Shown: in pieces, positions 62,115-64,000 of the stretch
Position numbering within the stretch: the first letter of the stretch is position 1
Layout of the letters: every line of letters starts with the position of its first letter
Assembly (NCBI RefSeq): GCF_004361695.1
Contig: NZ_SNVW01000001.1
Span: 310,001 to 374,000 of the forward strand
DNA: 64,000 bases
Direction: 5' to 3'
Source of the DNA: Curtobacterium flaccumfaciens
GTDB lineage: Bacteria; Actinomycetota; Actinomycetes; Actinomycetales; Microbacteriaceae
Program-made: the position numbers and the translations under genes
Notes under the pieces: generated by a model
Database searches by the model: none
Told to the model about the DNA's origin: nothing
The model's input: only the letters and a program-made list of their open reading frames with translations

Positions 62115-63124
62115 GCGCGTGCTCCGTCGATGTCGGCCACGGTCGGGGTGGCGGCGAGCGTCGCGCGGTCGGCCCGGCGCTGCTTCCGGTTGGGGCCCGC
62201 GTCGTCACCGGTGTCGAGCTTGACCGCCCGCAGGTAGACGAACAGCGGGATGGCGACGATCACGAGCGAGCAGATCGCCATCGCGGCGGACAGGCCGAAG
62301 CGGAACGACTGGAAGCTGGCGATGTACGTCAGGACGGGCATCACCTCGACGCTCGAGGGCAGTGGGACGCCGAACAGGACGAACGGCAGCGTGAAGTTGT
62401 TGATGTTGTGCAGGATCGAGATGATGATCGCGAGCGAGAGCGGGCCGCGCAGGTACGGGAAGATGATGTAGCGGAGCTTCGCCCACCAGGTGACACCGTC
62501 GAGCGCGGCGGCTTCGTGCACCTCGTTGTCGACGGCCTGCAGCCCGGCGAGGGAGAGCAGGTAGACGAACGGCCAGCTCGTCCAGACCATCACCCCGGCG
62601 AGCGCCCAGTACGACGCCGAACCGTTCAGCCAGAGCACGTCGGTGTGCAGGATCGAGTTCACGACGCCCTGCGGCTGCAGCATCGTGCGGAAGAACGTGC
62701 CGACGACGAAGGCCGGGAGCACGTACGGGATCAGGTAGACCGAGCGGACGAGTCCGCGGCCGGGGAACCGGTTCTGCGTGGAGATCGCGGCGGCGACCCC
62801 GATCGGCACGGTGACCGCGGTGACGAGCACCGACAGCGACACCGAGATCCAGATCGAGTGCAGCAGGGGCGAGTCCGTGAAGGCCTCGGCGAAGTTCGCG
62901 AACCCGATGAAGGGTGCACTGAACCACTGACGAAGCGTGTACTGGTCGAGGTCGAGCATCGCGATGTACACGCCCACCAGGAGCGGCACCACGATGACGG
63001 CGAGCATGAGGACGCCGCCGGGCAGGAGCATCCACAGTGGACGCTCGCGCTTGTACAGGGGGGTCTTGCCGACGGGACGGACCGTCTCGGCGCGTTGCTC
63101 GGGGCGGGTCTGCGTACTGGTCAT
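62111..63124 (-). CDS. Carbohydrate ABC transporter permease (MalF-type)
   Basis: CUT1-family permease of 337 aa. It has the EAA loop HEAAALDGVTWWAKLRYIIF (about residues 214-233) and hydrophobic helices starting about residue 31. The ATG at 63122-63124 shares one base with the stop of the binding-protein gene (TGATG), which fixes the start; the longer frame is antisense shadow. It pairs with the MalG-type protein to form the channel. Confidence 0.92.
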   Translation of the reverse strand: MTSTQTRPEQRAETVRPVGKTPLYKRERPLWMLLPGGVLMLAVIVVPLLVGVYIAMLDLDQYTLRQWFSAPFIGFANFAEAFTDSPLLHSIWISVSLSVLVTAVTVPIGVAAAISTQNRFPGRGLVRSVYLIPYVLPAFVVGTFFRTMLQPQGVVNSILHTDVLWLNGSASYWALAGVMVWTSWPFVYLLSLAGLQAVDNEVHEAAALDGVTWWAKLRYIIFPYLRGPLSLAIIISILHNINNFTLPFVLFGVPLPSSVEVMPVLTYIASFQSFRFGLSAAMAICSLVIVAIPLFVYLRAVKLDTGDDAGPNRKQRRADRATLAATPTVADIDGARA

Positions 63125-64000
63125 CACAGGCCTCCGTTCTTCTGACGGTCGAGCGTGGACTGGGCGTCCTTCTGGGCGTCCTGCAGGCGCTTCCGGAGCT
63201 GGTCGTCGGTGACCTCGCCGCTCTTCAGCGACGGGATGGACTGCACGACGACGTCCACGAGCGAGAGCTGGATGTCCGACCAGGCACCGGTGAAGGCGGT
63301 CGGCTTCGAGAGCTTCCCGGCGTCGATGATCGGCTTGAGCTGCGGGTTGTCGGCCGCGAGTTGCGCTGCGGCGTCGGCGTTCGTCGGCAGGTTGCCGAAC
63401 AGGCGGTAGTACTCGAGCTGGGCCTTCGGCGCGCTGAGCTGCTTGATGAAGTCGAACGACAGGTCCTGCTTCTTGCCGTAGTCGGCGACGACCCAGTTGT
63501 CGCCGGACAGGATGCTGGCGGCGTCGATGCCGTCGGACGGGCGCGACGTGGCTCCCGGCGGGACCGTCGGCAGCAGTGCGAACTCGTACTTGCCGTCGAC
63601 CTTCGTGTTCTTGAACGAGTTGATCGCGGTGGTCGTGGTCATCGGGAAGAAGGCGGCCTTGCCGTCGGTGAACTGCGCGAGGGCCTGGGCGTTGTTCCAC
63701 CCGATCGCGGCCTTGTCGACGACGCCGTCCTTCGTCACCCAGTCGAAGTAGGTGCGGTACGCGTTCGCGACGGCGTCCGAGTCGATCTCGGCCTTGCCGT
63801 TCGCCGACACGATCGTGTTGCCGGCGTTCTGCGCCATGCCCCACACGAACTTCCACGGGTCGAAGCCGTCGGCGTAGGCGACGGCCATGCCGTGGTGGCC
63901 GTCACCCGTGGTCGCCTTGGCGTCCGCGGTGAGCTGGTCCCAGGTGGTGGGCATCTCGTCGATGCCGGCCTGTGCGAGCAGGTCCTTGTTGACCGCCATC
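63124..64000 (-). CDS. Extracellular sugar-binding protein of an ABC transporter (5' end cut)
   Basis: C-terminal 291 residues of a family 1 solute-binding protein. Typical blocks are VNKDLLAQAGIDEMPTTWDQ near the edge, ALAQFTDGKAAFFPMTTTTA, and the C-terminal LRKRLQDAQKDAQSTLDR helix. The frame is open to position 64000, so the start, signal peptide and lipobox (probably about 130-150 residues) lie to the right. It heads the transporter part of the operon; the promoter is outside the window. Confidence 0.9.
   Translation of the reverse strand, partial: MAVNKDLLAQAGIDEMPTTWDQLTADAKATTGDGHHGMAVAYADGFDPWKFVWGMAQNAGNTIVSANGKAEIDSDAVANAYRTYFDWVTKDGVVDKAAIGWNNAQALAQFTDGKAAFFPMTTTTAINSFKNTKVDGKYEFALLPTVPPGATSRPSDGIDAASILSGDNWVVADYGKKQDLSFDFIKQLSAPKAQLEYYRLFGNLPTNADAAAQLAADNPQLKPIIDAGKLSKPTAFTGAWSDIQLSLVDVVVQSIPSLKSGEVTDDQLRKRLQDAQKDAQSTLDRQKNGGL

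Overview
The window is very GC-rich bacterial DNA with dense coding on both strands, many GTG starts and ATGA/GTGA gene overlaps. A mycothiol S-conjugate amidase gene (mca), DUF501, DUF4245, DUF4307 and DUF6264 proteins, and many apparently leaderless genes point to an actinobacterium. The gene neighbourhoods look most like Microbacteriaceae, perhaps Curtobacterium; that genus guess is inference. I see no prophage, transposase, integrase or CRISPR array. Most of the window is ordinary chromosomal backbone, with one catabolic operon at each end.

Layout. 1-8360 (minus): myo-inositol catabolic operon iolC, Cgl0158-type aldolase, iolA/mmsA, iolB, iolD, an IolE-like isomerase and an iolG-like dehydrogenase cut by the left edge. 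A promoter with an overlapping 12-bp palindrome lies at 8407-8440. 8494-22054: rmuC, glpX and fbaA (gluconeogenesis/glycolysis), M18 aminopeptidase, an alcohol-dehydrogenase/TetR pair sharing operators, ispH, xseA-xseB, a DUF4245 protein, carbonic anhydrase and fumC. 22121-34741: PhoH-like ATPase, class V aminotransferase, uppS, trhA, mca, a DUF4307 protein, greA, ilvA, an AI-2E-type transporter, a YcaQ-like protein, htpX and lemA. 34988-47560: a large Ig-like membrane protein, an acyl-CoA synthetase, a ThrE exporter, a tRNA with anticodon TAA, ndh, DUF501, an FtsB-like protein, eno, hisS and mazG. 47681-55477: nhaA, mfd, pth, rplY and a coiled-coil protein. 55495-64000 (minus): a sugar-acid operon with ABC transporter genes (binding protein cut by the right edge), two TIM-barrel isomerases, a Gfo/Idh/MocA dehydrogenase, a UxuB-like reductase and ManD.

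The most unusual content is between the genes. A dispersed palindromic element with core GCCTGGAGGCGCGG occurs about 15 times. Some copies are perfect 48-52 bp palindromes between convergent genes; others are half copies, a few of them inside coding sequence. A second family of hairpins shares the arm GCACAACCAAAAGC. Upstream of hisS there is a likely independent structured RNA on the plus strand, with its own promoter, nested hairpins and a T-run. Many genes show a TANNNT box 6-7 nt before the start codon, which fits widespread leaderless transcription and settles several start codons. Other oddities are a probable CTG start for the DUF4307 gene, a UUA-decoding tRNA without a long variable arm, and two convergent gene pairs sharing a CTAG stop overlap.
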